DNA from: Alphaproteobacteria bacterium
Lineage (GTDB): Bacteria; Pseudomonadota; Alphaproteobacteria; JAEULC01
Assembly: GCA_020851015.1 (NCBI GenBank)
Contig: JADZDN010000314.1
Span: 1 to 7,345 of the forward strand
Length of the DNA: 7,345 bases
Direction of reading: 5' to 3'
The first letter of the stretch is position 1. Each line of letters begins with the position of its first letter. Made by a program: the position numbers and the translations under genes. The notes beneath the pieces were generated by a model that saw nothing but the letters and a program-made list of their open reading frames with translations, was not told where the DNA came from and did no database searches. Positions 6,724-7,345 of this stretch are shown here, in pieces.

Positions 6724-7345
6724 TCATCCCGTGAACGCCTGGATGCCGGTCTGGGCGCGGCCGAGGATCAGCGCGTGGATGTCGTGCGTGCCCTCGTAGG
6801 TGTTGACCGCCTCGAGGTTCATGACGTGGCGGATCACGTGGTATTCGTCGGCCACGCCGTTGCCGCCGTGCATGTCGCGCGCGACCCGGGCGATGTCCAG
6901 CGCCTTGCCGCAGTTATTTCGCTTGATCAGCGAGATCATCTCGGGCGCGACGCGGTGCTCGTCCATCAGCCGGCCGACGCGCAGGCAGGCCTGCAGGCCC
7001 AGCGCGATCTCCGTCTGCATGTCAGCCAGCTTCTTCTGCACCAGCTGATTGGCCGCCAGCGGCCGGCCGAACTGCTTGCGGTTCAGCGTGTACTCCCGCG
7101 CGCGCATCCAGCAGAACTCGGCTGCGCCCATGGCGCCCCAGGCGATGCCGTAGCGCGCGCGGTTCAGGCATCCGAACGGCCCCTTCAGGCCCTTGACGTT
7201 GGGCAGCAGGTTGGCCTCCGGCACTTCCACGTCGTCCATCACGATCTCGCCGGTGATCGACGCCCGCAGCGAGAACTTGCCCTCGATCTTCGGCGTCGAC
7301 AGGCCTTTCATGCCGCGCTCCAGGATGAAGCCGCGGATTTCCCCC
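6724..7345 (-). CDS. gcdH: Glutaryl-CoA dehydrogenase, C-terminal part (start beyond window)
   Basis: An FAD-dependent acyl-CoA dehydrogenase family enzyme that oxidises and decarboxylates glutaryl-CoA to crotonyl-CoA in lysine, tryptophan and aromatic-compound breakdown; it passes electrons to electron-transfer flavoprotein. The last 206 codons are visible and the frame is open to the right edge, so the ATG at 7311 is internal. The sequence begins [14 protein letters not shown]. It continues with [31 protein letters not shown] and [22 protein letters not shown], and ends with [16 protein letters not shown]. These are close to known bacterial and mitochondrial GCDH and distinguish it from other acyl-CoA dehydrogenases. 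The catalytic base Glu of TYEGTHD is encoded at 6793-6795. About the first half of a usual protein of some 390-400 residues is outside the window. The protease gene follows 28 bases downstream on the same strand. Confidence 0.95.
   Translation of the reverse strand, partial: GEIRGFILERGMKGLSTPKIEGKFSLRASITGEIVMDDVEVPEANLLPNVKGLKGPFGCLNRARYGIAWGAMGAAEFCWMRAREYTLNRKQFGRPLAANQLVQKKLADMQTEIALGLQACLRVGRLMDEHRVAPEMISLIKRNNCGKALDIARVARDMHGGNGVADEYHVIRHVMNLEAVNTYEGTHDIHALILGRAQTGIQAFTG

Overview
The window looks like a chromosomal stretch of a high-GC alphaproteobacterium. Third codon positions are almost all G or C in most genes. The valyl-tRNA synthetase, glutaryl-CoA dehydrogenase, TakP-like periplasmic binding protein and DTGA-type membrane protease all read like alphaproteobacterial versions. 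This is family recognition by eye; no search was run, and the genus cannot be named.

Layout, left to right. Positions 1-2355 (+) carry the C-terminal 784 codons of valS, whose start lies outside the window. After 21 bases comes a tandem pair of paralogous SGNH/GDSL-like proteins (2377-3597 and 3594-4817, +) that overlap in an ATGA. The three genes probably form one transcript. A 66-base gap with a weak promoter-like sequence and a clear ribosome binding site leads to a Tat-exported TRAP-transporter solute-binding protein (4884-5963, +). On the minus strand, converging with only 3 bases between the stop codons, is a three-helix membrane protein with a retropepsin-like aspartic protease domain (6695 down to 5967). 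It is preceded by the 3' part of gcdH, which runs in from the right edge (7345 down to 6724).

Functionally the genes are mixed: translation (valS), a probable cell-envelope acyl-ester or polysaccharide-modification pair (SGNH proteins), organic-acid uptake (binding protein without its membrane partners), envelope proteolysis, and lysine/tryptophan/aromatic catabolism through glutaryl-CoA (gcdH). No mobile element, CRISPR array, tRNA or rRNA was seen, and no intergenic stretch exceeds about 70 bases.

Two points deserve most attention. First, valS is a mosaic: two tracts (about 421-720 and 841-1020) have relaxed codon use (GC3 about 68% and 52%) inside a gene that is otherwise near 95-100% GC3, with the reading frame intact. 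Second, the SGNH tandem pair is fused by translational overlap and diverges at recognised SGNH catalytic blocks and in a proline-rich linker, which suggests specialised roles. I do not see a complete new multi-gene system.
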